Below the pieces are notes generated by a model that did no database searches, was not told the DNA's origin, and worked only from the letters and a program-made list of their open reading frames with translations. Positions 1 through 10,404 of a stretch of DNA of 64,000 nucleotides are shown piece after piece; the first letter of the stretch is position 1; every line of letters starts with the position of its first letter. The DNA comes from Maniola hyperantus (taxonomy: Eukaryota; Arthropoda; Insecta; Lepidoptera; Nymphalidae): contig NC_048561.1 in the NCBI RefSeq assembly GCF_902806685.2, positions 2,728,001 to 2,792,000 of the forward strand. The letters run 5' to 3'. A program made the position numbers and the translations under genes.

Positions 1-1620
1 AATGATCGCACACTATATGAATAAGCTATTTTTATAATATAAAGTTTGCGTTCATTTGAATCATTCCTGTCGTTGTCAGTCTTATCGCAGCAAACTTTGC
101 CAGCAATTTTGTCTTGCAGGCGCGGCGTGTTGATGTTAAAAAAAAAACATTGATTTTACTAGAGAACAACAAAGTTGAAACAAATTCAAACGATTTTGTC
201 ATTGCCAGAGTTCTGGTCTTGTCATAGCAAACGTTGCCAGCAATTTTGTCTTGCCGACGTCTTGATGGTCTATCACAAAATCAAAATCTAAACATGGATT
301 AATAGAGATTTCAACAAAATTTTGTCATTGCCAGAGTTCTGGTCTTGTCTCAGTAAGCTTTACCAGCAATTTTGTCTTGCCGACGTTTTGATGGTCAATC
401 ACAAAATCAAAATCTAAACATGGATTACTAGAGATTTCAACAAATTTGAAAATAATATAAATGATCGCACACTTGATATGAATAAGCTATTTTTATAATA
501 TAAAGTTTGCGTTAATTTGAATCATTCCTGTCGTTGTCAGTCTTGTCGCAGCAAACTTTGCCAGCAATTTTGTCTTGCAGGCGCGGCACGTTGATGTTAA
601 AAAAAACATTGATTTTACTAGAGAACAACAAAGTTGAAACAAATTCAAACGATTTTGTCATTGCCAGAGTTCTGGTCTTGTCACAGCAAACTGCCAGCAA
701 ATTTGTATTGCCGGCGTTTTGGTGGTAAATCGCAAAATGAAAACGAGTGTTACTAAACATGGATTACTAGAGATCTCAACAAATATATAAATGATCGCAT
801 GTGAATAAACGATTTTTATTTTATAAAGGCTATTCATTAAAATATTCATGGTAGAATTTTGTCGTTGCCAGAGTTCTGGTCTTGTCTCAGTAAGCTTTAC
901 CAGCAATTTTGTCTTGCCGACGTCTTGATGTTCAATCACAAAATCAAAATTAAACATGGATTACAAGAGATCTCAACAAATATAAAAATAATATAAATGA
1001 TCGCACACTTTATATGAATAAGCTATTTTTATAATATAAAGTTTGCGTTCATTCCAGCATTTATGGGATCGTCCGTCGTTGCCAGAGTTCTGGTCTTGTC
1101 ACAGCAAACTGCCAGCAATTTTTACTGCCGGCGTTTTGGTGGTAAATCGCAAAATGAAAACGAGTGTTACTAAACATGGATTACTAGAGATCTCAACAAG
1201 TATAAAAATGATATAAATGATCGCATGTCAATAAACTATTTTTATTTTATAAAGGCTATTCATTAAAATATTCATGGTAGAATTTTGTCGTTGCCAGAGT
1301 TCTGGTCTTGTCTCAGTAAGCTTTACCAGCAATTTTGTCTTGCCGACGACGTTTTGATGTTCAATCACAAAATCAAAATTAAACATGGATTACAATAGAT
1401 CTCAACAAATATAAAAATGATATAAATGATCGCATGTCAATAAACTATTTTTATTTTATAAAGGCTATTCATTAAAATATTCATGGTAGAATTTTGTCGT
1501 TGCCCGAGTTCTGGTCTCTCGTCTCAGTAAACTTTTCCAGCAAGGTTGCCGGCGTTTTGTTGATAAATCACAAAATCAAAACGAGTGTTACTGTTCCACA
1601 TGGATTACAAGAGATCTCAA
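1..1620. repeat. Higher-order tandem repeat (satellite-like)
   Basis: The block TTGCCAGAGTTCTGGTCTTG recurs near 203, 321, 660, 861, 1081, 1292 and 1499, always followed by a GCCAGCAATTTTGTCTTGCC-like block and an AAACATGGATTA block. The first ~460 bases (starting AATGATCGCACAC) restart at about 461, so short ~118-230 bp subunits are arranged in a ~460-bp higher-order unit. Short ORFs here are repeat by-products. The left edge is cut by the window. The array ends at an ATAAA microsatellite (1637-1668). Confidence 0.85.
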
Positions 1621-1673
1621 CAACTACTTACAATCTGTTTATAAAATAAAATAAAATAAAATAAAAATCTTTT

Positions 1674-2501
1674 TTATTCAAATAAACTTTTACAAGTACT
1701 TTCGAATAGTCGGATGCGTCTACCACTGGTTCGGAATGCTTTTCCTACCGAGAAGAACCAGCAAAAAACTCGGCGGTTGCTCTTTTCGGTTTGGTGGTAA
1801 ATCCGTATCCGTAGCGCGTATCCATAGTCCACTCTCTGAGTGAATCTCGCCTTCATGGCGCGCAACACTGGGCACGACTTCGAGGTGGCCTTGTGCCCCG
1901 TTGGAGATGGTATTCTAAAGTTTCTATTTCGCACGCTACAATTGTGGCACTTGGGGGCGCCTCCGAGCCGCAGCTTCTGCGGGCAGTTTGCCTCTCTGTG
2001 GCCGGTCTCCGCACAGAAGGCGCATAGCAGGCGCGACTTGTCCCTGCACTTCTTCCGCGTGTGTCCGAACTGCAAGCACGAGAAGCACTGAAAGAAGGGG
2101 GAAAAATACTCTACGTGCACCCTCTGATGGTCCACGCAGAGGCCTCACCGCCTCCATGGCCTGCGCCATGCGCCGGGATCAGCGTCCAGTACGGCGTTGT
2201 ACAAATCGGGGTCGCGCAGGAAGCGGAGCCTAAGCGTCCGCGGATTTCCCAGTCACGGATTCTGCCCGGCGTGGACGCCCACCACCTCCCTGCTTATGCC
2301 CTTAAGAACCATCATGGGTCGCAACTTATGAGCTGGCTCCGCGCTTACCACTTCCGAGCCGCTAAGGCGCCCGAGCGCTTCGTCTCGCTGGTGGACAGTT
2401 TCAAATTCTACAATAATTTTCCCTTTAGACTCGGGGCGTATCCCCACCGGGCCATGGCCGCTGCCGCGAAAACTGATGCTCTTTTTAAATTTTTCTAACA
2501 T
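1674..2501 (-). pseudogene. Decayed ORF1 (Gag-like) of a Jockey/R1-type LINE
   Basis: Read on the minus strand from 2501, a first frame (to 2253) has the RRM-like Gag segment common in insect LINE ORF1 proteins (motif RPMMVLKGIS). After frame changes, 2135-1950 carries two CCHC zinc knuckles: CFSCLQFGHTRKKC and CAFCAETGHREANC, both C-x2-C-x4-H-x4-C. A third cysteine cluster (CHNC) follows. At least two frame changes and early loss of the C terminus make this a relic. The GC content is much higher than the surroundings, as expected for an inserted coding sequence. In an active element this protein binds element RNA. The clade (Jockey or R1) is inferred. Confidence 0.75.
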
Positions 2502-2564
2502 TTCTTGTCGGCTCCGCTGTATAAAGCGTAATAAAACATACTACAAGTGAAATCTTTTTAAATC

Positions 2565-3045
2565 TTCATTCAATTGAAATAATTGGCAATGAGCTGTTCC
2601 CGTTTGGCTTGGGAGAATCTTAGAAGATGCCTAGGTTCTTCCACTCCACTAGACTCGTCTCCGTACTGCTTAGCATTTTCAGAATCTTCCTCCAATGGTA
2701 TACTGTAAAACATAACAGCATTACATAAATTAAATACATTACCTTCAGTTAATAAAAAATAATGTTATGTAGAGATTATTAAATTGCTTACCTAAAATGC
2801 TTCATAAAATTATAAATGATACAGCAAGCATATATTATTTCAGATGCTTTTTCTATGGGGAATACTGCAGAACTCTGTCTATCCCCAGGCATCTTAGGCT
2901 ACCCTTGAGATACCCGTTTGTCTTCTCCACTGCATTCCGTACTTGGCCGTGCTAATCTGTGTACCTCTGTTGAGGAGAGTTAGGTTCTGCATGCAGAATT
3001 GGGGTCATTAGCCAAGGTTCCATTCGATACCCCGAATCATCTGCA
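2565..3045 (-). pseudogene. PIF/Harbinger (HARBI1-like) transposase relic, C-terminal part
   Basis: Minus-strand translation of 3042-2790 gives a degenerate HARBI1 C terminus. It has DDSGYRMEPWLMTPIL (the second catalytic aspartate region), then a stop, then VRNAVEKTNGYLKG with the expected glutamate, then a frame change into EKASEIIYACCIIYNFMKHF. A last exon-like block (2702-2568) follows an intron-like AT-rich gap and ends in a stop near 2570. Stops and at least one frameshift show it is dead. The N-terminal half is missing. It is unrelated in sequence to the two Harbinger elements at 20-28 kb. Confidence 0.75.
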
Positions 3046-3149
3046 ATAATAAAATATCAAAATAGCTGACTTTATGACCTTTGCTATGGTTTCAGTGTAT
3101 GTTTACCCTATGTTAATACATAGTGAAACATAGCATAACATATAACGTT

Positions 3150-3812
3150 AAGTTATTAAATGTAACAATAGCTTAAATCTTCCCCCTTCAGGGATTCCGT
3201 ACTCGTTATTTGGCTCCCTGTTGTATATAATTGATTGTATTTGTCGAGACTCCATTCGTCCGTGTTGTCCCACATCAAGTAGAATTTCCTCGGCTTCAGG
3301 ATTGATTTCATCCACTCCGGCGATAGCTTCACGCAGTGCTGTCCTTTGTTCGGTAAATAATGGATTTCGCCCTTGGGGATACTCAAGCTGAGCGTCGTTT
3401 TCTTGTTCCGGGTTTGTCTTGGATATTATATCCCAGCGAATGTTTGATGCAGCGGAAATGTCTTTTATCTTCCTCTGTGAGAATGTTTCTAAGTTCAGTA
3501 CGACTAGCGTTGGGAGATAGATACTCAAGTAAACAAGGTAAACATGCAATTTTGCTAACCGTATGCTGTTGTTCCCTAATTTTTGCCAAATCCGCTATTA
3601 TGTCCCCAGGCTTTTGCTGTTGATATGTAGACGATACGATAATGGTCCCTCCTTGTTCCTGTATGTTTACTGACGACCTTCCAAGGTGATAGCTCAGTAG
3701 GGCATAGTTGATATTTTCTTTTGTGCATCCTTCCTTCTATATTTATAATGGCCAACTTGTGGGCCGGATGGAGGAAATATTTTAATGTAGGTACAATTCC
3801 AACGAGTTCCAT
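3150..3812 (-). pseudogene. Unrecognised broken coding sequence, minus strand
   Basis: Three overlapping minus-strand reading frames (3812-3576, 3589-3383, 3549-3148) succeed one another in order. Their amino-acid composition looks coding: charged, few low-complexity runs, and segments such as LLEYLSPNASRTELRNIL. This suggests one old protein broken by frameshifts. I recognise no family. It lies upstream of the Harbinger relic on the same strand but does not resemble the N-terminal half of HARBI1, so membership of the same element is not supported. Confidence 0.35.
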
Positions 3813-4164
3813 GTGTCTCGTGACTATCTTTTGTTGGCGGCATTCATATTAGAGGTGTCAAATACAGGTTCATGTGTGTATTACAATATGATCACGTGTT
3901 ACAGACAAATATTTAATAATTATTAACGTTACTTTGTTATTGCTTGAACCGTGAGGCGCAAGCAGATAAATGGGTGCAAGAGATTTCCGACCTTATTGAC
4001 ATAGAGAACAACATTTTAACAATCTATGAATGATACCTACTGAACAAGAATATGACAAAAAACAACTTTCTCATAACCGTCAATAAGGTCGAGAACTAGG
4101 ATATAGCTTGATTTAACTAGATTGATTTAAATTTTACTCTTAATAGGTACCCAATCCATACCTT

Positions 4165-4307
4165 CGCGACAGGTCGAAATGGCAATCGGGGAGGGAACGC
4201 CCCGCACACCCGCACGGCCCCTGTGCTAACCCAGTGCGGGCGGGCGAGGGTGACGTGCGGGGTATCACCCCCGCTTCATACCCCGATTGCCATCTCAACC
4301 TGTCGCG
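4165..4307. repeat. 143-bp GC-rich inverted-repeat element
   Basis: The left arm 4165-4188 (CGCGACAGGT...GGCAATCG) and the reverse complement of 4284-4307 match at 22 of 24 positions. The enclosed ~95 bases are strongly GC-rich and C/G-skewed (CCCGCACACCCGCACGG, GTGCGGGCGGGCGAGGG), inside flanks that are very AT-rich. The size and structure fit a small non-autonomous foldback or MITE-like element. No ORF fits within it. Target duplications are not obvious. Confidence 0.7.
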
Positions 4308-4993
4308 GACTACAGTACCTACCTATGTATGTAAAAATAAAAACAAGTAGAACGATAAAGCAATGTCAAGTAGGTACAATACAATAGGTAGGTAAGTTTA
4401 CCTAGTTACCTATAAAAAAATCTTTTTAGTAGGTAACTACTATATTTATTATCATATATTTCTACATATTTATTATCATAAGAATTATAAAATGATGATG
4501 ATGATTTCTAAAAAGAACAATACCACTTCACGTACCTAACCTACCTAACCTATAATACTTATAATGTATGATAATACCTACACTTTGAAAAACATTTTCT
4601 CATACGATTTATAAAATGACGCAAGTATTTCCAAAAAGAACAAATCTACTATAATAGGTATTATTAACGCGCGACACAAATCTATCACAACACAAAAATG
4701 TACCTAATCTACATTATTTTGCCTAATCTACATTACAATTATTCACATTGAATATTTATCGACACTCAAGTTCACAAATAAATAAAACTGCATTCAAAAT
4801 TTATTACCAAGATCGAAACAAACAAAATGATAAAAATACTAGCCGCATACTCGTATCATCACAGTCAACATGTAACAGGCCAATACGAAAATTCGATGTA
4901 ATAATTATTCACCGTTGAGTCGCGACGATATTTGTAACAGCTGTACCTAATATTTATTCTCATATCGTCGGTCGCGCCGCGCGCGGCGTATCA

Positions 4994-5022
4994 AATAATA
5001 ATAATAATAATAATAATAATAA
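4994..5022. repeat. (AAT)n microsatellite
   Basis: About ten uninterrupted AAT/ATA triplets directly after a GC-rich GCGCGGCGTATC segment. Confidence 0.9.
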
Positions 5023-5246
5023 AGTTTTTTATTAAAGGCAAAGAACCCAGTATACATATTATTCATAAAATAAAATAATCAAAGATCGAACGCCTGAGTT
5101 ATTTTTTAGGAAGGATTTTCTCAAATTTTCACTACTTAGTAGTTAGTACTTACTGTATTTTGTATTCAATTTTGTTTTCATCTAAAAACGAATATCTTGA
5201 ATACATTTATATATTTAATAAATGTATTAGGTACATTATTTTTTTA

Positions 5247-5286
5247 CACCTCTAATTCATATCCACATGGATATGAATTAGAGGTG
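5247..5286. repeat. Perfect 18-bp hairpin
   Basis: Bases 5247-5264 and 5269-5286 are perfect reverse complements around the 4-base loop ACAT. With one mismatch the pairing continues into flanking T-rich and A-rich runs, giving a stem of about 27 bp. No coding frame explains it. It could be a tiny foldback element or the fused end of one. Confidence 0.85.
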
Positions 5287-5487
5287 GAAAAATAATATCT
5301 TCAATATCTCTTAAAGTAAATATGAAGGCATAATTTGTTTGGAGGAGCAATGTAATGGATTCTCTCAGTTATTCATTATATCACTCACTTGCTTATGCCT
5401 GCGACTTTTTCCGCGTGTACTACTCCAAGTGAAGTTCCACCCCTTATTTTATCCCCTTAGAGGTTTCTTTTCCCAAACCACTGTCAG

Positions 5488-5915
5488 CTTATGACATGCC
5501 CCTTGACTCCTTGGAGTGCAATAAACGAATGTACCGTTCGACTCAGGTGTTTGTCCAAATGGATGTTTTTCTTCTTCAACTTAGCGCAAACCCCCATCAG
5601 CTAATGACGTGTCCCTGCAACAAGGCCCTCCAGGTGGAGCACTACCGGATGAACTTACACCTCCAGAAATGCAGAAAGCAATACAAGGAGAATAAAGGAA
5701 CGTGTCCGTTCGACACCTCTCACTTCTTCTTCAACTTAACGCAAAATCCCGCAATAGTTGGGGTTGGACGAGTCTGGAGTGGCGTTTGCCTGGCTCGCCT
5801 GCTTGGCTCTTTCAGGGTAAGGTATATTTTCTTTGTTGCGGGAGTTCAAAATACCAATTGGGGTCATATGGGACCTTTTCCCCGTCCCATTCTTTCGTTT
5901 TTCTTTTGTCACTGA
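5488..5915 (+). pseudogene. Rearranged pseudogene with Gtsf1/Asterix-like CHHC fingers
   Basis: The frame starting at 5496 contains CPCNKALQVEHYRMNLHLQKC followed by CRKQYKENKGTCPFDTSHFF. This is the spacing and signature of the paired CHHC (U11-48K type) zinc fingers of Gtsf1/Asterix, a partner of Piwi in piRNA silencing. The first histidine of the finger is leucine here. The second finger is cut after its histidine and followed by unrelated residues. A third MTCP start occurs in another frame at 5491, and the block CTTCTTCAACTTA-CGCAAA occurs twice (about 5571 and 5727), so the locus looks internally duplicated. Family assignment rests on the CHHC pattern only. Confidence 0.5.
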
Positions 5916-6060
5916 TAATGTTCACTTTCGACATGTCGTCCATCAGATCGTGACTGAGGCGATTTTTCGCTTTTCTGATATTTTATTTGTAATTTCCCCT
6001 TTTTGAGGGCTCTCCGCTCTGCTTTGCAAGCAGCACTGCTCTGTGTGAGGCGTACAGTTC
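5818..6060 (-). pseudogene. Possible inverted piece of a Gtsf1-like C terminus
   Basis: On the minus strand, 5920-5840 reads as a segment with EWDGEKVPYDPNWYFE. This resembles the W-x-x-E...YDP-x-x-Y stretch that follows the fingers in Gtsf1-family proteins. It is in opposite orientation to the fingers at 5583-5720. Upstream frames (to 6060) are broken. The link to the plus-strand fingers is inference from proximity, and the short motif could be chance. Confidence 0.2.
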
Positions 6061-6280
6061 TGCTTGAAAAACAGTGCAGGCTGAATTGAATCTAAGGTGT
6101 AAAGTGCGTTTTTGTTTCCCTCCCTTCCTCCCACCATGTAATGGCAGCACCAACTTTTCCTTCTAATTTGCTGCTGTCGCGTCGGTGTAAACATGTGGTC
6201 CTGTTATTTGGTGGGAGTCCTGGGAGTTCTGGTCCAAGCTTTCTAGGATAGTGTATTTCGTTGTTGTGAGATAAGAAGGG

Positions 6281-6394
6281 TGAGGTTGGTCGATGTGTTT
6301 TACATTATATTCTAGATCTCGCTCTGGAGGCAAGTAATGAGGTTGGTCGATGTGTTTTACATTATATTCTAGATCTCGCTCTGGAGGCAAGTAA
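6281..6394. repeat. Two-copy 57-bp tandem duplication
   Basis: The block beginning GAGGTTGGTCGATGTGTTTT at 6282 is repeated at 6339 without visible differences. The 57-bp period keeps frame and gives a 19-residue duplication in the minus-strand frame (6480-6163). That frame is not otherwise recognised as a gene. Confidence 0.9.
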
Positions 6395-6508
6395 CCTTTT
6401 GACCAGTTCTTTTTAGCCATGTACAGACTTGCCGCTTCGTGTACTCTATAGTATAGGTTGGGGAAAAAGTCTTTTCGCATGTATGAACTTGTAATAAAAT
6501 TTCTTTGG

Positions 6509-6838
6509 TTATACTATTTGTATGGCTGAAGGCCAGAGTTTAAAATACTTTAAACCCTTTAAATTACTGTAACGGTCACGGGACTCTACAAGAACGTTAT
6601 CTAAAGCTTCGGTAAAAACGCGTTTGTAATGCAATTTTACATTCTCAATATTCCATTTCCTTTTAGGTTGGCCGAATTCATTTACAACTCTATTGAAAAT
6701 GATCTCAAACTTAGCTCGGTAATTATTGATACACGTTTCAAATTCGCTTATTTTACTTACGCAATCGGCTTTGTCACAAGTTTTCTTTTGTAGAATTTCG
6801 TATAAAATGTCAGTTTGACAAAAAATATCTGAATACAC
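6509..6838 (-). pseudogene. hAT-family (ZMYM1-like) transposase fragment, middle region
   Basis: The minus-strand translation carries TDILYEILQKKTCDKADC, with downstream FETCINNYRAKFEIIF and YKRVFTEALDNVL. This is the segment typical of ZMYM1-type hAT transposases downstream of the catalytic aspartates. Bases 6900-6840 continue the same protein in a shifted frame (WDGETLSQV). Another piece of what is probably the same gene, lying N-terminal to this, is found at 8755-9180 on the same strand. The two are separated by an RTE fragment and a repeat, so this looks like an old hAT copy split by later insertions. Confidence 0.7.
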
Positions 6839-6974
6839 TCAAAATCTTTCAAATTCATTAAAATCTTGGTTAAAAATGATGAAACTTGCGACAAAGTTTC
6901 GCCATCCCACTTGTCATCGTGTTGTCATGTCCTAAAATAATTCAATTAAATGTTTGCCTTCTTTACAAATAACG

Positions 6975-7442
6975 TTTCCAGCACCTTGGGACTCCAACGT
7001 CTATCGGTTGTACGAACTATGTGCCCTCTGCCCATTGCCACTTCAGCTTCGCAACCCGTTGAGCTATGTCGGTTACTCTAGTTCTCCTACGGATCTCCTC
7101 ATTTCTGATTTGATCACGTAGAGAAACTCCAAGCATAGCTCTCTCCATCGCCCGCTGAGTGACTGAGCTTTCTTATGAGGCCCATAGTTAGCCACCATGT
7201 CTCGGAACCATATGTCATCACTGGCAACACGCACTGTTCGAAGACTTTGGTATTCAAGCACTGAGGAATTTTGGACAAGAAGACATCTCGAAGCTTCCTG
7301 AACATTGCCCAACCGAGTTGGATTCGGCGGTTGACCTCTTTCTCGAAATTGGACCTACCCAACTGGATTGTGTGTCCTAGGTATATGTATGTCGGAGAAC
7401 AGGAGGATGGCTGATAATTATTATTCATCTTTAGCCGACATC
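6975..7442 (-). pseudogene. RTE-type LINE reverse transcriptase, C-terminal fragment
   Basis: Minus-strand frames give YLGHTIQLGRSNFEKEVNRR, LPVMTYGSETWWLT and LGVSLRDQIRNEEIRRRT in order. This is the characteristic C terminus of an abundant lepidopteran endonuclease/reverse-transcriptase LINE. One frame change near 7140 breaks it, and it stops around KLKWQWA before the usual end. The fragment at 56065-56445 is the same family and preserves the part missing here. Confidence 0.85.
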
Positions 7443-7444
7443 AG

Positions 7445-8378
7445 AAGGTAGTAATTAATAAGTAGGTACTTTAATCCATGTTCTTTACAAATAGTTCTCA
7501 GTAACGTATCGCACATGGAAACCATCAACGTAACACAACCAGATCACCCTAACCTAACCCTACCTATGGTCGCCTCCAACCACCCCTCACAGCGACCCCT
7601 CACCTCACTCTAAACTAGCTAACCTAAGCTAAACACTACATCGTGTGATTAGGGCGCAATTGCTATTGCAACCTCTCAATCAAGTCACGACCTACTCCGT
7701 TATCTAATCATCTCAAGGTAATCAATCACAACTTCATGAACGCTCTTAAAAGGATCATTGCATCGACTCTCTTACGATCTAAACCAGATCTTATAATTGA
7801 CTTCTCATTACTAATTCAGAATATCGCAATAGCTCTACCTTCTCCACTCTGTGCACATCTGCATACAGAACACCATAGCATCGTGCGCCACACGCGCCAC
7901 GACTACTATCGACCCAAATAAGCGATCACAACAGAAACCAGGTAGAATGTAAGCTATTCGATCTCATGGGCAACTCATTGTCTAATCCATTTCAACATTA
8001 CACGAGAGTCATCAATGATTCTTTACCAACCGGGTTATACGATTCTAAAGCGGGTACCTACTATCAAAGTTAACTTCAAGTTACTATCACACTAAACTAT
8101 CACTTCAAACTAATCATTATCTCAACTGCCGGTATATCTCCAATTACACTCTAAATCACTAGCGTCTGCAGAAATAACCTTAACGGATGTCCTTATAATA
8201 ATCTATCCACTGAGCCAAACGTTAACTCACGAATTACTCTAATATTCACCAATAATTAGTATTCCATATTCGTCAAACAACTACGCGAACATTATTAATA
8301 GTGCTTTGCAGACAAAGTCACCGGATGGCACTAGATGTTACGATTTAACACAATGTACATTAGCATCGAACAATTACT
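7445..8378. other. No recognisable gene; probable interior of a repeat
   Basis: Read in both directions this stretch shows no credible protein. Its right-hand continuation (8379-8649) is an inverted copy of the sequence at the window end. This stretch may therefore be the remainder of that same element, but the partner sequence runs off the window and cannot be compared. Confidence 0.4.
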
Positions 8379-8649
8379 GTTCTAACTATATCACAATCAC
8401 CGAATTAAATATCACGATTAAGAAACTACCTACCTATCTCAAAGAATAATAATTAGCTAAGCTATAATCTGATACTTAATTAATTTAACGCGAGAGAAAG
8501 TTGTGAACGACAACAAAATTCGTGCGTGTCAAAGTCCAACTCTGACAACTAAAATAAAGATGGCTACCTTCCGTAGAGTAAAGCTCATACGTTTCTTTTC
8601 ACGGAGTGTACTGATACAGTAAGAACTCTTTCAATATCGACCCTCCAAT
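8379..8649 (-). repeat. Inverted copy of the repeat at 63735-64000
   Basis: The reverse complement of 8649-8379 begins TTGGAGGGTCGATATTGAAA and aligns along its length with 63735-64000, with only scattered differences by eye. The homology stops at both copies within an ATATTGG context, which suggests an element terminus such as an LTR or a DNA-transposon end. A long terminal repeat starting TGGAGGG is possible. Here it adjoins hAT remains, while at the other site it cuts a MADF gene. Confidence 0.8.
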
Positions 8650-8754
8650 ATGTATATACTCGTCTACAATTTCGAGTGCAGAGCTCTCAACGATTACTGG
8701 GTGAGGCCGGATATAAGCAAATTTTCGTCTTACTCATCATTCTTCTCATGTTTA

Positions 8755-9180
8755 CTCATTGTCGTCTTCGTTTCAGTAATTCTGTCAAAAGATTTTGAAA
8801 GAATTAATTTGAGAACATGTGCGGAACACCAAACAAATAACGCTTGCGGGTGCGTACGTCTAATAATCGCTTGAATACCGTTGACTTCAGACGACATGAC
8901 TGCCGCGCCGTCAACACTTGAACACCGTTAACTAGACGACATGACTACCGCGCCGTCAACGCTTGAACACCGTTAACTACAGATGATATGACTGCAGCGC
9001 CGTCATAAGTTTGAGCAACCAATTTTGACGAACATTTGTATTCATTGAGTACTTCTAATACCAAAGAACTTAACGCAGCTGCCGTCCGATCGGAACTGAC
9101 ATCGATATAATTGTGATGTATGTGTAATTATGTGCAGCCCTTCCTGTAGTAAGATAGGTCAAAAATTCATGAGTAAAAGT
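8755..9180 (-). pseudogene. hAT-family transposase fragment with a triplicated motif
   Basis: The minus strand from about 9100 reads a hAT segment with VLEVLNEYKCSSKLVAQTYD then GAAVISSVVNGVQ, the DGAAVMSG-x-x-GVQ core of ZMYM1-like transposases. That core is then present two more times (8985-8870), partly out of frame. The last copy leads into IIRRTHPQALFVWCSAHVL, the expected continuation. The triplication has a DNA period of ~57 bp. The gene is dead. The rest of the protein probably continues at 6509-6900. Confidence 0.75.
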
Positions 9181-9247
9181 TCTCCTGCGAACCCCTGAGA
9201 ATAAAGGACGACTGGTTGCTACAGAAACTTTGGCTTAAAAATCAGAA

Positions 9248-9838
9248 CTAACCAACTATAGCGAGGCACAATATTTTTTGTACCAATTCTAACAGATCTT
9301 GTTTTTTTCTATCACTTATCGGTATATTAGACGTATAAGCAGGATTCAAGGATATTTCCTCTATATTTATATAATTCCTTGGATGTGTTGTATTTTGCCG
9401 CAATGTCCTGGTTTGGCCGTAAATGTTTGCCTCATTCAAATTATCAGTCTAGTATGTAGTTTTATACTTATAGTATAATATCACAGCCCTTCATAAAACT
9501 TATAACATATCAGTCGTTTTAATAGCTTCTCCAGAAACATTTATTGTTGTATTTATATTTAAGTCATCTGCTAGTTTCTTCAAATACATGAAATCGGTAT
9601 AGTTTAATTCTTTTACTATAAAAGGTTTTCCTGTCTTCTTAGCGTTTCTGATTAAAGAAATGTACTGGTCTGGTACGTAAATAGCACCAGATTTTTTTGC
9701 CCTAGTGACAGATTTTTCAATTACTGAGTGAGCCGCATCTCCCTCATTCTGTGTGTGGCCCTTTATTAAAAATTTATGGGTCACGGAATTTATTTGTAAC
9801 TTGTTAACAGCATAGTAGTACATACAAAATATGAACAA
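9248..9838 (-). pseudogene. Fragment of a DUF7869-like transposon protein
   Basis: Minus-strand 9838-9500 contains THKFLIKGHTQNEGDAAHSV, followed by IYVPDQYISLIRNAKKTGKP. This is a signature of a common insect transposon-associated family with the GH-x-x-x-x-x-D-x-x-H-x-x-I-E pattern. After an AT-rich gap (9440-9510, possible intron), 9439-9248 continues with a segment (ISDRKKQDLLELV) that matches the usual C-terminal part. The N terminus is absent. The family name is from memory of the motif and is the least certain part. The region is likely a transposon relic rather than a host gene. Confidence 0.55.
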
Positions 9839-9875
9839 AATATGTATTTACGCTGTTGATTACTTTCAAATAAAC

Positions 9876-9897
9876 AAAAAAAAAAAAAAAAAAAAAA
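9876..9897. repeat. Poly(A) tract
   Basis: About 22 consecutive A residues. It is a candidate retroposition tail, but no plus-strand element ending here is recognised. Confidence 0.8.
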
Positions 9898-9964
9898 CAA
9901 TGTTATTATTTTTAATATTATATAAACATTAAAAATAATTACTAACATTACACAATAATTGGTG

Positions 9965-10400
9965 TTGGATCCCAGATTAGCTGTTGGGCAATCGTTCCTC
10001 CAATGTTCTTGGGCAGGGGAACGACCTTGTAAGTTTTAATCTCCCTTATACGTCGGAGTGCCAATTCAAATGGCTCTGGGCTAAAGGCATAACGAGGGAT
10101 AGTCCTCCTCGCGTGGACAAACTCCAGTGGCGCATCTTCAAAGATGTTGCGCAGCTCTGAGAGCTGGTGTCCAGATTGGATTGTTGCGCTCGCAGGACTA
10201 GTTCGACTCGCTCGCTAGCACAAACCACGCAGGTACGTGAGTCGGGATCTTATATAGGTCTTGTAGATTCCGACTTTAGTGCGTAGCGGGAGTCGAGTTG
10301 GAGCACCGGTCGAAGGGCATGTGTAGCCACCCTGGCCTGGTTGGAAATCTTCTTTATGTGAGCCTTCATTGTGAGATTTCGAGAGCTCACCCACAATGAT
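9965..10400 (-). pseudogene. Jockey-type LINE reverse transcriptase, C-terminal fragment
   Basis: Minus-strand reading of 10330-9990 gives TKVGIYKTYIRSRLTYV, the standard thumb/post-RT motif of Jockey-clade LINEs. Later segments run IFEDAPLEFVHARRTIPRY and WDPTPI. Two frame changes interrupt it. It might belong to the same clade as the ORF1 relic at 1674-2501 (same strand), but nothing joins them. It is a truncated relic without visible target duplications. Confidence 0.7.
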
Positions 10401-10404
10401 ATTT

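Larger units (their letters stand above)
3840..5246. other. AT-rich intergenic stretch with two compact repeats
   Basis: No credible coding sequence on either strand. Many TAGGTA-type short motifs are present. It contains the GC-rich inverted-repeat island at 4165-4307 and an AAT microsatellite at about 4994-5022, listed separately. Confidence 0.6.
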
